DNA from: Armatimonadota bacterium
Lineage (GTDB): Bacteria > Armatimonadota > JAAZEB01
Assembly (NCBI GenBank): GCA_012841485.1
Contig: DUUU01000009.1
Location: 1-5,798, forward strand
DNA length: 5,798 bases
Direction of reading: 5' to 3'
Numbering within the stretch: position 1 is the stretch's first letter; every line of letters starts with the position of its first letter. This document shows positions 5,457 to 5,798 of this stretch, piece after piece. The translations under genes and the position numbers were made by a program. Below the pieces are notes generated by a model. That model was not told the DNA's origin. It saw only the letters and a list, made by a program, of their open reading frames with translations, and searched no databases.

Positions 5457-5798
5457 ATGGCTGCCGAGAGAGCGGAGTCGGAGTTCTCCGTCGCGCCGGC
5501 CGCGCCGGAGGATTGGCCCTGGATGGCCCGCCGCTACGAGCGCACGGCATGGGAGAGCCTGACGCCGGATCTCCAGCGACGCCTGAGCCCGCGTGACGTA
5601 CGCCATCAGGTGCTCGCGCAGGTCGAGGTGTTTCGCTCTGCCACCGGAGACGCCTTCGCGGCGCTCGTGGCGCGCGACCGGCAGGGAAAACGCGCTGGCT
5701 TCATCTGGGTTCAGGAAAACCGCCACGGCTTCACGGGAGAGGCGCGCGCCTACGTGCTGGAGGTGTACGTCTCGCCCACGCAGCGAGGCAGAGGGCCA
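5457..5798 (+). CDS. GNAT-family acetyltransferase, N-terminal part, cut by window edge
   Basis: The frame runs from ATG 5457 for 114 codons to the window end without a stop. GNAT proteins transfer an acetyl group from acetyl-CoA to an amine on a small molecule, a protein or a peptide N-terminus. The evidence is VLEVYVSPTQRGRG at about residues 100-113. This is the beta-4 strand followed by the Q/R-x-x-G-x-G/A coenzyme A pyrophosphate loop, preceded by a strand AGFIWVQENR (80-89) as in the GNAT core. The C-terminal half of the fold lies outside, so the substrate cannot be inferred. The start is fixed by GGAGG at 5444-5448, eight bases upstream. The ATG five bases earlier (5452) opens a different, non-homologous frame. 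Spacing of 40 bp after serS suggests cotranscription. Confidence 0.85.
   Translation, partial: MAAERAESEFSVAPAAPEDWPWMARRYERTAWESLTPDLQRRLSPRDVRHQVLAQVEVFRSATGDAFAALVARDRQGKRAGFIWVQENRHGFTGEARAYVLEVYVSPTQRGRGP

Overview
The window is about 62-65% GC by eye. It holds five or six ordinary bacterial chromosomal genes with no insertion sequence, phage, CRISPR or RNA gene. The best clue to the host is the pilin-like gene at 3219-3881. It has a prepilin leader followed by an Ala/Arg-rich '[24 protein letters not shown]' type stretch and an H-X9-DG motif near the C-terminus. That protein type is heavily expanded in Armatimonadota and Planctomycetota. Together with a stand-alone cytosolic GH2 glycosidase and high GC, this suggests an Armatimonadota-like or related uncultured bacterium. 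This is an inference from protein style, not a phylogeny.

Layout. The minus strand at the left carries a two-gene unit: a tandem ACT-domain protein (1097 to 525) followed 45 bp later by a DUF711/UPF0210 protein (479 to 1, cut by the window edge). ACT (UPF0237) plus UPF0210 is a conserved bacterial and archaeal pair of unknown function. Here the ACT partner has two ACT domains rather than the usual one. A 290-bp divergent intergenic region separates this unit from a plus-strand glycoside hydrolase family 2 gene (1388-3148). The GH2-proximal half of that region can form four consecutive hairpins. Three copies of GAGAGGG occur there, two lying in hairpin loops and the third forming the Shine-Dalgarno of the GH2 gene.

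The GH2 gene converges on the minus-strand pilin-like gene. A strong GC hairpin between them (3164-3197) probably terminates transcription, with the T-richer flank on the pilin-gene side. The pilin-like gene diverges from serS (4163-5416, plus), whose leader can fold into two mutually exclusive hairpins just before its ribosome binding site. serS is followed after 40 bp by the start of a GNAT-type acetyltransferase gene (5457 onward, cut by the window edge), probably in the same transcript.

The genes do not form one pathway. The ACT-DUF711 pair is probably a metabolite-sensing unit, GH2 a cytosolic sugar-cleaving enzyme, the pilin-like protein an inner-membrane or pseudopilus-type product, and serS housekeeping. 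I found no clear new multi-gene system. The observations most worth checking are the structured GH2 leader with repeated GAGAGGG and the ACT duplication.
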